Positions 21,141 to 28,993 of a stretch of 55,214 nt of DNA are shown in pieces (the first letter of the stretch is position 1; every line of letters begins with the position of its first letter). The notes beneath the pieces were generated by a model. That model was not told the DNA's origin. It did not search any database and saw only the letters and a program-made list of their open reading frames with translations. The stretch comes from Burkholderiales bacterium (GTDB lineage Bacteria > Pseudomonadota > Gammaproteobacteria > Burkholderiales > Burkholderiaceae_C), in contig CANHVY010000028.1 in the NCBI GenBank assembly GCA_947464185.1, positions 1 to 55,214 of the forward strand, given 5' to 3'. The position numbers were made by a program, and so were the translations under genes.

Positions 21141-21441
21141 GCGGGCCAGCCTGGCGGCTGCGGTGGACGGTAGTGAGATCGGCCTTGCGCCTTCATTCCT
21201 GTCAGCCAGCATGGTTGCAGGAAAGCAACGCGGATTCTAAGCCGCGAGGTGTGTAGCAAGTGCGCAACAAGGATGCCTGGCCTCAGCATCCGGTCAGGGG
21301 AATAGGAAACTGCCGTAACCCCTATGGCACAATAATTACGTCGGGGTAAACACCCGCCGTGATGTTGGGCGTCGCCCAGCACAATGGGCTTCCGATTTGA
21401 ACGTTTCGCAGGCAACTGCGGCTTTCCTCGAGAGGATAAAC
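21141..21441. other. gyrA-ompA divergent intergenic region
   Basis: 301 bp with no gene-like frame. On the minus strand a -10-like TAGAAT (21234-21239) lies 16 bases from a weak -35 ACTTGC (21256-21261), a candidate gyrA promoter. Toward ompA there is an A/T-rich patch around 21329-21338 (AATAAT/TAATTA) but no good -35 partner. The ompA leader contains a GGGCGTCGCCC dyad at about 21365-21375. An AGAGGA ribosome site precedes the ompA ATG. Confidence 0.4.
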
Positions 21442-22167
21442 ATGAAGAAACTGAACAAGGTGGCGGTGCTTTTTGCGTCGGCTGCGCTTGCCATGCCCAT
21501 GGCCGCGTTTGCCCAAGCCAAGAGCAACGACAACTGGCGCGCTGCTGACGGCACCGCCTGGAGAAGCGGCGTAAACCTGTGCTGGCGCGATGCCTCCTGG
21601 ACTCCTGCCACCGCTGACGCGGCCTGCGACGGCGCGCTGAAGCCGCCCGCTCCGGCCCCGGCACCTGCCCCCGCTCCTCGCGTGGCACCTCCGCCGCCCC
21701 CGCCCCCGCCGCCGCCGGCCGCTCCTCCGCCTCCTCCGGCTCCTGCCCCCGCGCCCGCCCCGGCTCCTCGCCCGCCTGCGCCGCCGGCAGCGCCGCCTGC
21801 ACCCGTGGCTGAAAAGGTGACGTTCGCCGCTGATGCATTCTTTGATTTCGGCAAGTCCAACCTGAAGCCCGAAGCGCAAGCCAAACTGACGGATCTGGTG
21901 TCCAAGACCAAGAGCGTGAACCTTGAGGTCATCATCGCGGTCGGCCACACTGACGCCGTGGGTGGCGATGCTTACAACCAAAAGCTGTCGATCGCCCGTG
22001 CCGAGGCTGTCAAGGACTTCCTGGTGAAGGCTGGCGTCGAGAAGAACCGTGTCTACACCGAAGGCAAGGGCGAGAAGTCGCCAGTGGCCGACAACAAGAC
22101 GACCGAAGGCCGTGCGAAGAACCGTCGCGTGGAGGTTGAAGTCGTAGGCACTCGCACCAGAAGGTAA
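21442..22167 (+). CDS. ompA: OmpA-family outer-membrane/peptidoglycan protein
   Basis: 241 residues from ATG 21442, with AGAGGA seven bases upstream. It has a signal peptide (cleavage after AFA), then a short domain with two Cys (residues 47 and 62; NLCWRDASWTPATADAACDG), a Pro/Ala-rich linker (about 68-122) and a C-terminal OmpA_C peptidoglycan-binding domain (about 125-235; FFDFGKSNLKPEA, GHTDAVGGDAYNQKLSIARA, KGEKSPVADN). It lacks the eight-stranded barrel of enteric OmpA, as is usual for the Burkholderiales type, so the outer-membrane link is probably the short Cys domain. It is monocistronic, ending at a strong terminator. Confidence 0.93.
   Translation: MKKLNKVAVLFASAALAMPMAAFAQAKSNDNWRAADGTAWRSGVNLCWRDASWTPATADAACDGALKPPAPAPAPAPAPRVAPPPPPPPPPPAAPPPPPAPAPAPAPAPRPPAPPAAPPAPVAEKVTFAADAFFDFGKSNLKPEAQAKLTDLVSKTKSVNLEVIIAVGHTDAVGGDAYNQKLSIARAEAVKDFLVKAGVEKNRVYTEGKGEKSPVADNKTTEGRAKNRRVEVEVVGTRTRR
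21643..21804 (+). repeat. Pro/Ala low-complexity coding tract in ompA
   Basis: Degenerate CCN/GCN codon runs encode alternating PA and poly-Pro tracts, including ten consecutive Pro. The length of such tracts can change by slippage without breaking the frame. Confidence 0.8.
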
Positions 22168-22208
22168 GCTTCGAGAACTGCGAGGGGCTCATGGCCCCTC
22201 ACAGATGT

Positions 22209-22239
22209 AAACCCCGCTTCGGCGGGGTTTTTCGTTTCC
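22209..22239 (+). terminator. intrinsic terminator of ompA
   Basis: AAACCCCGC (22209-22217) pairs with GCGGGGTTT (22222-22230) around a TTCG tetraloop, followed by TTCGTTT. It lies 42 bp past the ompA stop and just before ubiG. Confidence 0.9.
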
Positions 22240-22258
22240 GCGAGCACAATCGTTCTTC

Positions 22259-22960
22259 ATGACCAACGTCGATCCCCAAGAGCTGGCGAAGTTCAGCGAA
22301 CTGGCCCACCGCTGGTGGGACCCGGAGAGTGAATTCCGGCCCCTTCACCAGATCAACCCGCTGCGGCTGGAGTGGATCGATGAACTGGCGCGACTCAAAG
22401 GCCAGCGCGCACTGGACGTGGGTTGCGGGGGCGGCATCCTGGCCGAGGCCATGGCGCGGCGGGCGAGCCATGTCACGGGCATTGATCTGGCCGCGCGGCC
22501 CCTGGGCGTGGCGCGCCTGCACGCCCTCGAATCGGGCGTGGAGAACATCGAGTACCGCGAGATCGCAGCCGAGGCTCTGGCCGCAGAGGCGCCCGGCCGC
22601 TTCGACGTCGTGACGTGCATGGAGATGCTGGAACACGTGCCCGACCCCTCCTCCGTGGTGCGGGCCTGTGCCACGCTGGTGCGGCCAGGAGGCTGGGTCT
22701 TCTTCTCCACGCTCAACCGCAACCCGAAGTCGTTCCTCTTTGCCATCATCGGCGCCGAGTACGTGCTGGGCCTGCTGCCCAAAGGCACGCATGAGTACGC
22801 ACGCTTCATCCGCCCGAGCGAACTGGCGCGCTGGACGCGCGAAAGCGGGCTCACGCTGGAGGGCAGCAAGGGCATGGAATACAACCCGCTGACGCGGCGC
22901 TACCGTCTCTCGGGCGACACCAGCGTCAACTACCTGTTCGCCTGCAGGCGCCCTGCATGA
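22259..22960 (+). CDS. ubiG: ubiquinone biosynthesis O-methyltransferase
   Basis: 233 residues. The SAM-binding motif is [15 protein letters not shown] (about 52-66); [10 protein letters not shown] and the [20 protein letters not shown]-terminus are diagnostic of UbiG, which performs both O-methylations of ubiquinone synthesis on the inner membrane face. Its stop overlaps the gph start (ATGA), so the pair is co-translated, as in relatives. Confidence 0.96.
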   Translation: MTNVDPQELAKFSELAHRWWDPESEFRPLHQINPLRLEWIDELARLKGQRALDVGCGGGILAEAMARRASHVTGIDLAARPLGVARLHALESGVENIEYREIAAEALAAEAPGRFDVVTCMEMLEHVPDPSSVVRACATLVRPGGWVFFSTLNRNPKSFLFAIIGAEYVLGLLPKGTHEYARFIRPSELARWTRESGLTLEGSKGMEYNPLTRRYRLSGDTSVNYLFACRRPA

Positions 22961-23622
22961 TGCGCCCCATTCGCACGGTGCTGTTCGATCTGGATGGCAC
23001 CCTGGTCGACAGCGCACCCGACCTTGCCGGCGCCGCGAACGAACTGCGCCAGGAACACGGGCACCCTGCCCTGCCCTACGAAGCTCTGCGCCCGATGGTG
23101 GGCGCAGGCGCACGCGGCATGGTGGGTCTGGCCTTCGGCGTGAAGCCAGGTGACGCGGGTTACGAGGACCTGAAGGCGCGATTTCTGGCCCTGTATGCGC
23201 AAAGACTGCTGCACAGCACCACGGTCTTCGAGGGCGTGTGGAGTGTGCTGGACCAACTGGAACACCAGGGCTTGGGCTGGGGTATCGTCACCAACAAGGC
23301 ACACCACCTCGCCCTGGCCGTCACCGAAGGGCTGGGCCTGCACGCACGCGCCGGCGTGTTGATCGGGGGCGACTCCACCCCCTATGCCAAACCCCACCCC
23401 GAGCCCCTGCTCGAGGCCTGTCGCCGCCTGCAGGCCGAACCGGCCGCCTGTGCCTATGTGGGTGATGACCTGCGCGACATCCAGGCGGGCCGCGCCGCAG
23501 GCATGATGACCTTGGCCGCAGGCTGGGGTTACCTCGGTCAGGGCGAGCCCATCCACGAATGGGGTGCGGATTCTCTACTCGAGCAACCGCAAGGCCTCTT
23601 GCATTGGCTGAACTTGCCCTAA
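22957..23622 (+). CDS. gph: phosphoglycolate phosphatase (HAD family)
   Basis: 221 residues. HAD motif I is [15 protein letters not shown] (about 9-23), motif [10 protein letters not shown], motif III with K in [12 protein letters not shown], and motif [18 protein letters not shown]. It removes phosphate from 2-phosphoglycolate formed by DNA repair or oxygenase reactions. The close pairing with ubiG is the usual arrangement in the order. The last bases overlap the candidate ssrA promoter. Confidence 0.93.
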   Translation: MMRPIRTVLFDLDGTLVDSAPDLAGAANELRQEHGHPALPYEALRPMVGAGARGMVGLAFGVKPGDAGYEDLKARFLALYAQRLLHSTTVFEGVWSVLDQLEHQGLGWGIVTNKAHHLALAVTEGLGLHARAGVLIGGDSTPYAKPHPEPLLEACRRLQAEPAACAYVGDDLRDIQAGRAAGMMTLAAGWGYLGQGEPIHEWGADSLLEQPQGLLHWLNLP

Positions 23623-23625
23623 GAT
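23599..23625 (+). promoter_or_regulatory. candidate ssrA promoter
   Basis: TTGCAT (23599-23604) and TAAGAT (23620-23625) are separated by 15 bp. The -10 ends nine bases before the tmRNA 5' end at 23635, the distance expected of a transcription start. The spacer is shorter than ideal. The site overlaps the 3' end of gph. Confidence 0.45.
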
Positions 23626-23634
23626 GGATGTCTT

Positions 23635-24009
23635 GGGGCCGACCTGGCTTCGACGTGGGTACGGCGTCGGTTCAGGGCATGCCGAGCACCAGTACGCTCG
23701 TAAATCCACTGGAAACAAAGTAACTGCGAACAACGACAAGTTTGCACTCGCCGCTTAACACCGGCGAGCCTCTCAACGGTCGGCCGATGGGCCGGGCTTG
23801 AAGACCGCAAGGTCTGACAGCTGAGAGGTCATTCACATCGGCTGGTGGGCCATCGGGTCACTCGGTGGTCGACGAGATCAAGTGACTGGCACCTTGCGCA
23901 GCGTGCCGCTGCGCGGCGCAAGGGGTGAGATCCAAATCAGACGGCTACGCATGTAGAACTGGCCGGCAAAGGCTTGCGGACGCGGGTTCGATTCCCGCCG
24001 GCTCCACCA
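23635..24009 (+). ncRNA. ssrA: transfer-messenger RNA (tmRNA)
   Basis: 375 nt. The 5' end GGGGCCGACCTGGCTTCGAC and the 3' end GGTTCGATTCCCGCCGGCTC plus CACCA form the tRNA-Ala-like domain with a seven-pair acceptor stem (GGGGCCG with CGGCTCC, one G-U). The resume codon GCG is at 23726, and the tag frame 23726-23758 encodes ANNDKFALAA then TAA, so the full tag is A-ANNDKFALAA, ending in the LAA protease signal. Pseudoknot-like G+C-rich pairs lie between. Small reading frames crossing this region are not genes. It rescues stalled ribosomes with SmpB. Confidence 0.97.
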
Positions 24010-24016
24010 GTACCAA

Positions 24017-24048
24017 GGGCTCAGAGACCTCTCTGGGCCCATTTTTTT
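24017..24048 (+). terminator. intrinsic terminator of ssrA
   Basis: GGGCTCAGAGA pairs with TCTCTGGGCCC (24017-24040), followed by ATTTTTTT. It is eight bases past the tmRNA CCA end. Confidence 0.93.
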
Positions 24049-24082
24049 GGGGCGTTCTCCAACAGTGGCGACGATGGCTGCA

Positions 24083-24105
24083 CTGGTGCCTGCGCCAGGC
24101 ACCAG
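24083..24105 (+). repeat. perfect 10-bp hairpin of unknown role
   Basis: CTGGTGCCTG (24083-24092) and CAGGCACCAG (24096-24105) flank a CGC loop. No U-run follows, so it is not a terminator. It lies in the 169-bp space between the ssrA terminator and the GST genes. A 23-codon frame at 24124-24195 follows but shows nothing recognisable. Confidence 0.55.
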
Positions 24106-24217
24106 AATTCAGACTTTCGCGCCATGAGCACAGCCGCGCCGTACCGGTGGCTGCCCATGGAGCCCACCAAGCCCGCGCGCCCCTTCTTGAGCTGAACCAT
24201 CACGACAGAGCACTGCG

Positions 24218-25084
24218 ATGACCAATCCCACCGACTACACCCCGCCACGCATCTGGACCTGGCAAAAACCCAGCGGAGGCACCTTCGCCAGCATCAACCG
24301 GCCCATCGCCGGCGCCACCCATGAACGGGCCCTGCCGGTGGGCCGGCACCCGCTGCAGCTGTATTCGCTGGCCACACCGAACGGGGTGAAGGTGACGGTG
24401 ATGCTGGAGGAGTTGCTGGCACGCGGTCACCAAGGGGCCGAGTACGACGCCTGGCTGATCAACATCCGCGAGGGCGCGCAGTTCAGCAGCGGCTTCGTCG
24501 AGGTGAACCCGAACTCGAAGATTCCGGCACTGATGGACCGCAGCGGGCCAGAGCCCGTGCGCGTGTTCGAGAGCGGCGCCATCCTGCTGTACCTGGCCGA
24601 AAAATTCAGTGAGTTCGTGCCGACGGGTGCGGGACGCGCCGAGTGCCTGTCGTGGCTGTTCTGGCAGATGGGCAGCGCCCCTTACCTGGGCGGCGGTTTC
24701 GGCCACTTCTACGCCTATGCACCGGCCAAGTTCGAGTACCCCATCGACCGCTTCGCGATGGAGGTCAAGCGAGAGATGGACGTGCTCAACCGCCGCCTGG
24801 CCGAGTGCCGATACCTGGCCGGCGACGAGTACACGGTGGCGGACATCGCCGTGTGGCCCTGGTATGGCGCCCTGGCCAAAGGGCTGCTGTACGAGGCGGG
24901 AGAGTTCCTTTCGGTGCATGAGTACACACACGTTATCCGTTGGGCCGACGAGATCGGCCAGCGCCCGGCCGTCCAACGCGGCCGCATGGTCAACCGCGTG
25001 ATGGGGGATCCGGCGTCGCAGTTGCACGAGCGGCACGACGCCAGCGACTTCGAGCACCGCACGCAAGACAAGATCGCACCATGA
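24218..25084 (+). CDS. yghU: YghU-type glutathione transferase / disulfide-bond oxidoreductase
   Basis: 288 residues. It starts with the extended N-terminal arm of the Nu-class (YghU/YfcG) family (TPPRIWTWQKPSGGTFASIN). A thioredoxin-like half follows (LYSLATPNGVKVTVMLEELL, EVNPNSKIPALMD, VFESGAILLYLAEKF), then a helical half ending RPAVQRGRMVNRVMG. These enzymes use two glutathiones and reduce disulfides or organic hydroperoxides in the cytosol. The T-P-N near residue 53 fits the catalytic Thr of this class. It overlaps the next GST gene by four bases. Confidence 0.9.
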   Translation: MTNPTDYTPPRIWTWQKPSGGTFASINRPIAGATHERALPVGRHPLQLYSLATPNGVKVTVMLEELLARGHQGAEYDAWLINIREGAQFSSGFVEVNPNSKIPALMDRSGPEPVRVFESGAILLYLAEKFSEFVPTGAGRAECLSWLFWQMGSAPYLGGGFGHFYAYAPAKFEYPIDRFAMEVKREMDVLNRRLAECRYLAGDEYTVADIAVWPWYGALAKGLLYEAGEFLSVHEYTHVIRWADEIGQRPAVQRGRMVNRVMGDPASQLHERHDASDFEHRTQDKIAP

Positions 25085-25722
25085 ACGGCACCCTCACCCT
25101 GTACGACTGCGCCACGGCGCCCAGCCCGCGACGCGCACGCATCCTGCTGGCCGAAAAAGGCGTGGCCCACCACACCGTTCAGGTGGACCTGCGCAGCGGC
25201 GAACAGTTCAGCCCGGCCTACCGCGCCGTGAACCCGCAGTGCACCGTGCCGGCCTTGCAGTTGCCGGACGGCCAGGTGCTGACCGACAACGCCGCCATCG
25301 CCGCGTGGCTTGAAGCGGCCTACCCGCAACCCGCGCTGATGGGCACCACGCCCGAAGAGATGGCTGCCATCGCCAGCTGGCAGTGGCGGGCCGAGTTCGA
25401 CGGCCTGTTCGCCGTGGCGGAAGCCTTGCGCAACGGCTCGCCCGCCATGGCCAACCGCGCGCTGCCCGGCCCGGTGGACTATCCGCAGATCCCCGAACTG
25501 GCGCAGCGCGGGGTGGCGCGCATCTCGCAGTTCCTGGTGACGCTGAATGAACAGTTGTCAACCCACGAGTTTGTGGCTGGCGCGTCGTTCAGTGTGGCCG
25601 ACATCACGGCCTGCGTGGCCGTGGACTTCGCGCGTGTCGTCAAGGTCAAGCCGGACGAGCGCCATCCCCAACTGCTGCGCTGGAGAGCGCAACTGGGCCA
25701 GCGGCCGGCGTTCGCGCTCTGA
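25081..25722 (+). CDS. glutathione S-transferase family protein
   Basis: 213 residues from ATG 25081, overlapping the yghU stop (ATGA). The N-terminal thioredoxin-fold domain (TLYDCATAPSPRRARILLAEKG, RAVNPQCTVPALQL, LTDNAAIAAWLEA) is followed by an all-helical C-terminal domain with ASFSVADITACVAVDFARVV. It is a normal bacterial GST; the S-P pair in APSPRR is the probable glutathione site. It lacks the SSxS-type motif of zeta/maleylpyruvate-isomerase GSTs, so I do not assign it to the gentisate genes that follow. Substrate unknown. Confidence 0.85.
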   Translation: MNGTLTLYDCATAPSPRRARILLAEKGVAHHTVQVDLRSGEQFSPAYRAVNPQCTVPALQLPDGQVLTDNAAIAAWLEAAYPQPALMGTTPEEMAAIASWQWRAEFDGLFAVAEALRNGSPAMANRALPGPVDYPQIPELAQRGVARISQFLVTLNEQLSTHEFVAGASFSVADITACVAVDFARVVKVKPDERHPQLLRWRAQLGQRPAFAL

Positions 25723-25793
25723 CCGCGCCTGGTCGGCATGGGTCTGACCCGCCCCACTGGCCCGGCATGCGCTCAGCGCTCGCGTAAACCCTC

Positions 25794-25842
25794 GGTTCAG
25801 GCGCCCGGACTGAATCTATACTTATCGTCAGCATACTGATGA
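25794..25842 (+). promoter_or_regulatory. promoter and palindromic operator of the gentisate genes
   Basis: A good -10 TATACT (25817-25822) has only a weak -35 (GGTTCA, 25794-25799) at 17-bp spacing, suggesting an activated or loosely defined promoter. Directly downstream lies an 18-bp palindrome TCGTCAG-CATA-CTGATGA (25825-25842; one mismatch between arms), placed where a bound protein would block transcription start. The size and form suit a MarR-type regulator, but no regulator gene is adjacent. Confidence 0.5.
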
Positions 25843-25864
25843 CTTGTCGTTTCTGGAGGTGCAC

Positions 25865-27073
25865 GTGGTCACACGCAACGAAGAGCTTCCCGTCATCGTC
25901 GCTGGCGGCGGCATAGGCGGCCTGGCGGCGGCCCTGGCCTTGGTGCGGCAGGGCTTCAAGGTCACCGTGCTGGAACAGGCGCCGGAGATTGGTGAGATCG
26001 GTGCGGGCATCCAGCTCGGCCCCAACGCCTTCCATGCGTTCGACGCCCTGGGCGTCGGGGACAAGGCGCGGGGGCGCGCCGTCTACACCGAGAGCATGGT
26101 GATGCACGATGCTGTCGACGAGACGCTGGTCGGGCGGCTGGAGACGGGCGAGGCCTTCCGCCAGCGCTTCGGCAACCCGTATGCGGTGATCCACCGCGCC
26201 GATGTGCACCTGTCGCTGTTGGAAGGTGCGCAGGAAACGGGCCGCGTCAGCTTCCACACCCACACGCGCGTGGAGCGCATTGAACAGGACGAGGCCACGG
26301 GCACCGTCAGCGCCATCGACCAGAACGGTCAGCGCTGGACCGGCCAGGCCCTGATCGCGGCCGAAGGCGGCAAATCGGTCACCCGGGCACAGTACGTCAA
26401 CGACCCGCCCCGGGTGACCGGGCACGTGGTGTACCGCGCCGTCGTGGAGCGCGAGGACTTTCCCGAGAACCTGCGCTGGAACGCCGCCAGTCTGTGGGCC
26501 GGCCCGAAGTGCCACCTGGTGCACTACCCGCTGCGGGGAGGCGAACAGTACAACGTCGTCGTCACCTTCCACAGCCGTCAGCAGGAGACCTGGGGCGTGA
26601 CCGATGGCAGCAAGGAAGAGGTGGAGAGCTACTTCCAGGGCATCTGCCCCAAGGCCCGGCAGCTGATCGACCTGCCCAAGAGCTGGAAGCGCTGGGCTAC
26701 GGCCGACCGCGAGCCCATAGACAACTGGGTGTTCGGCCGCGCCACGCTGCTGGGCGACGCCGCCCACCCCACGACGCAGTACATGGCACAGGGTGCCTGC
26801 ATGGCGATGGAAGACGCCGTGACCCTGGGCGAGGCCTTGCGCGTGACCGGACAACGCTGGGACGAAGCGCTGCAGCTCTACCAGAGGAACCGCATCACCC
26901 GCACGGCCCGCATCGTGCTGTCGGGCCGAGAGATGGGGCGCCTGTACCATGCCGCCGGCGTGGAGCGTCTGGTGCGCAATTCGCTGTGGAAGGGCCGCAG
27001 CCAGGAGCGTTTCTACGACGCCATGGAATGGCTGTACGGCTGGAACGTGGACAACTGCCTGGACCAGGCTTGA
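25865..27073 (+). CDS. 3-hydroxybenzoate 6-monooxygenase (FAD)
   Basis: 402 residues from GTG 25865, chosen because GGAGG sits five bases upstream; a TTG at 25844 would add seven poorly placed codons. The flavin sites are VIVAGGGIGGLAAALALV (about 10-27) and ATLLGDAAHPTTQYMAQGA (about 295-313), with the DG-like segment IAAEGGKSV between. Family A flavoprotein monooxygenases of this type hydroxylate aromatic acids using NADH. The gentisate 1,2-dioxygenase gene 52 bp downstream makes 3-hydroxybenzoate 6-hydroxylation to gentisate the best fit. Salicylate 5- or 1-hydroxylase relatives are the alternatives. Confidence 0.82.
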   Translation: MVTRNEELPVIVAGGGIGGLAAALALVRQGFKVTVLEQAPEIGEIGAGIQLGPNAFHAFDALGVGDKARGRAVYTESMVMHDAVDETLVGRLETGEAFRQRFGNPYAVIHRADVHLSLLEGAQETGRVSFHTHTRVERIEQDEATGTVSAIDQNGQRWTGQALIAAEGGKSVTRAQYVNDPPRVTGHVVYRAVVEREDFPENLRWNAASLWAGPKCHLVHYPLRGGEQYNVVVTFHSRQQETWGVTDGSKEEVESYFQGICPKARQLIDLPKSWKRWATADREPIDNWVFGRATLLGDAAHPTTQYMAQGACMAMEDAVTLGEALRVTGQRWDEALQLYQRNRITRTARIVLSGREMGRLYHAAGVERLVRNSLWKGRSQERFYDAMEWLYGWNVDNCLDQA

Positions 27074-27125
27074 GTGGGCCTGAAACGGCCTGAGCACACG
27101 ACCCCAAGGAACTGAAGGACAAGAC

Positions 27126-28166
27126 ATGGAAGCACTGGGCCGCCTGGAAGACCTGCCGCAGGACTATCGCGACGAGCTGACCGCGCAGAACCTGGTGCCG
27201 CTGTGGCCCAGCCTGCGCGCCCTGTTGCCGCCCGGCGTGCCCGCGCGGCGCACACAGACCACGGCCTGGGCCTACCAGGCCGTGCGCCCGCTGCTGATGC
27301 GCGCCGGCGAGCTGACCCCCATCGAGAAGGCCGAGCGCCGCGTGCTGGTGCTGGCCAACCCGGGCCACGGCCTGGACAAGATGCAGGCCAGCGCCGCCAT
27401 GTACCTGGGCATGCAATTGCTGATGCCGGGCGAATGGGCGCCATCGCACCGCCACACGCCCAACGCCGTGCGCATGGTGGTGGAAGGCGAAGGCGCCTGG
27501 ACAACCGTGGACGGGGAGAAGTGCCCCATGAGCCGTGGCGACCTGATCCTCACCCCCACAGGCCTGTGGCACGAGCACGGCCACGACGGCACCGAACCGG
27601 TGGTGTGGCTGGACGTGCTGGACCTGCCCCTGGTGTACTACACCGAGACCTCTTACGTGGTGGGCGGCGACCGGCAGGCGGTGCAACCCGGGCGCGGGGA
27701 CCGCGCCTATGCGCGCGGCGGGGTGGCGCCCCGCCCCGTGTTCGGGCGCAGCGGCCGCGCCTACCCCATGCTGCGCTACCCCTGGGCGGATGCGCGCACA
27801 GCACTTGTGTCGCTGGCGGAAGACCGGCCGGACCTGGAGGCCGTGCAGATCGAATACATCAACCCGGAAACCGGATCTCCCGCGGAGAACATCCTGGGCT
27901 TCTATGCCCTGATGTTGCGACCCGGACAGGCCCTGAGGCTACCGGCGCGCTCGCCCGCAGTGGTGTTCCACACCATCGAGGGCGGCGCCACGCTGCGCAC
28001 CGATGACAGCCAGACCTTCCACCTCGCCGCGGCCGACACCGCCTGCGTACCTGGCTACACCGGCGTGACGCTCACCAACGCTTCGGCCACCGAGCCCGCC
28101 TTCCTGTTCCTCGCAGACGAGTCACCGCTGCACCGCAAGCTGGGCGTGTACGAAGAACGGGGCTGA
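27126..28166 (+). CDS. gentisate 1,2-dioxygenase
   Basis: 346 residues, bicupin. The N-terminal cupin has PSHRHTPNAVRMVVEGEGAW (His-x-His ligands near residue 103) and TPTGLWHEHGHDG; ARRTQTTAWAYQAVRPLLMRA is typical of the family. It opens the gentisate ring between C1 and C2 with Fe(II) to give maleylpyruvate. It is co-transcribed with the monooxygenase upstream. Maleylpyruvate isomerase and fumarylpyruvate hydrolase genes, which normally complete the route, are not next to it. Confidence 0.9.
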   Translation: MEALGRLEDLPQDYRDELTAQNLVPLWPSLRALLPPGVPARRTQTTAWAYQAVRPLLMRAGELTPIEKAERRVLVLANPGHGLDKMQASAAMYLGMQLLMPGEWAPSHRHTPNAVRMVVEGEGAWTTVDGEKCPMSRGDLILTPTGLWHEHGHDGTEPVVWLDVLDLPLVYYTETSYVVGGDRQAVQPGRGDRAYARGGVAPRPVFGRSGRAYPMLRYPWADARTALVSLAEDRPDLEAVQIEYINPETGSPAENILGFYALMLRPGQALRLPARSPAVVFHTIEGGATLRTDDSQTFHLAAADTACVPGYTGVTLTNASATEPAFLFLADESPLHRKLGVYEERG

Positions 28167-28240
28167 GCGCCGCCTTCGCGCACGGCGCCGGAGCCCCCCT
28201 TCTGCGCAAGGTGGGCCGGCGAGGAGGCTGCAGCGTGTGA

Positions 28241-28993
28241 TCAGTAGGTCGACCGCCCGCCCGTGAGGTCGAACACCGCACCAGTGGAGAACGAGCAGTC
28301 CTCGCTGGACAGCCAGGCCACCATGGCGGCTGCTTCGTCCAAGCCCAGGAAGCGCCCCATGGGGATCTTGCTGAGCATGTAGTCGATGTGGGTCTGCGCC
28401 ATCTGGTCGAACATGGCCGTGCGCGCCGCCGCCGGGGTGACGGCGTTCACCAGGATGCCCTTGGTGGCCAGTTCCTTGCCCAGGGACTTGGTCAGCGCGA
28501 TCAGGCCGGCCTTGCTGGCGCTGTAGTGCGAGGCGTTGGGGTTGCCTTCCTTGCCCGCCACCGAGGCGATGTTGACGATGCGACCGTAGCCCTTGGTCAG
28601 CATGGCCGGCACCACATGGCGGCACACCAGGTAGGGGGCGATGAGGTTGACCTCGATGGTGCGGCGCCAGATGGCCACGTCCAGATCCCAGGTGGTGCCG
28701 TTGCCGCCGGTGATGCCAGCGTTGTTGACCAGGATGTCGATCGCGCCGTGCTCGGCCACGGTGGCGGCAGTGGCGGCGGCCACGGCCGCGTCATCGGTCA
28801 GCTCGACGATCTGGCCACTCACCGGCCCCAGCGCGCTGAGCGAACGGCAGGCCTCGTCCACCTTGGCGGCGTCGATGTCCCACATCACCACGCGAGCGCC
28901 GGAGTTCAGCATGCGCTGGCTGATGGCGTAGCCGATGCCCTGGGCGCCGCCGGTGATGACCGCCACGCGGCCTTTCAAGTCGATCTGGTTCAT
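28241..28993 (-). CDS. SDR-family dehydrogenase of the sugar-acid operon
   Basis: 250 residues. A classical short-chain dehydrogenase: cofactor motif TGGAQGIGYAIS (about 14-25), NNAG (NNAGITGGN), catalytic Ser in NIASVAG and YSASKAGLIALTKSL (Tyr/Lys). Asp at the end of beta-2 (VVMWDID) suggests NAD preference. It is the last gene of the minus-strand operon, directly after the DenD-like gene with no spacer. The substrate is probably a sugar acid or a sugar; the exact reaction cannot be read. It converges on the gentisate genes. Confidence 0.8.
   Translation of the reverse strand: MNQIDLKGRVAVITGGAQGIGYAISQRMLNSGARVVMWDIDAAKVDEACRSLSALGPVSGQIVELTDDAAVAAATAATVAEHGAIDILVNNAGITGGNGTTWDLDVAIWRRTIEVNLIAPYLVCRHVVPAMLTKGYGRIVNIASVAGKEGNPNASHYSASKAGLIALTKSLGKELATKGILVNAVTPAAARTAMFDQMAQTHIDYMLSKIPMGRFLGLDEAAAMVAWLSSEDCSFSTGAVFDLTGGRSTY

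Noticed and set aside
21643..21804. Possible CRISPR or tandem DNA repeat in the ompA region.
   Set aside because: It is in-frame Pro/Ala coding sequence with degenerate codons, without regular spacers.
23878..24102. Short protein frames across 23619-24195.
   Set aside because: The region is the tmRNA and its terminator; frames there are accidental and lack ribosome sites.
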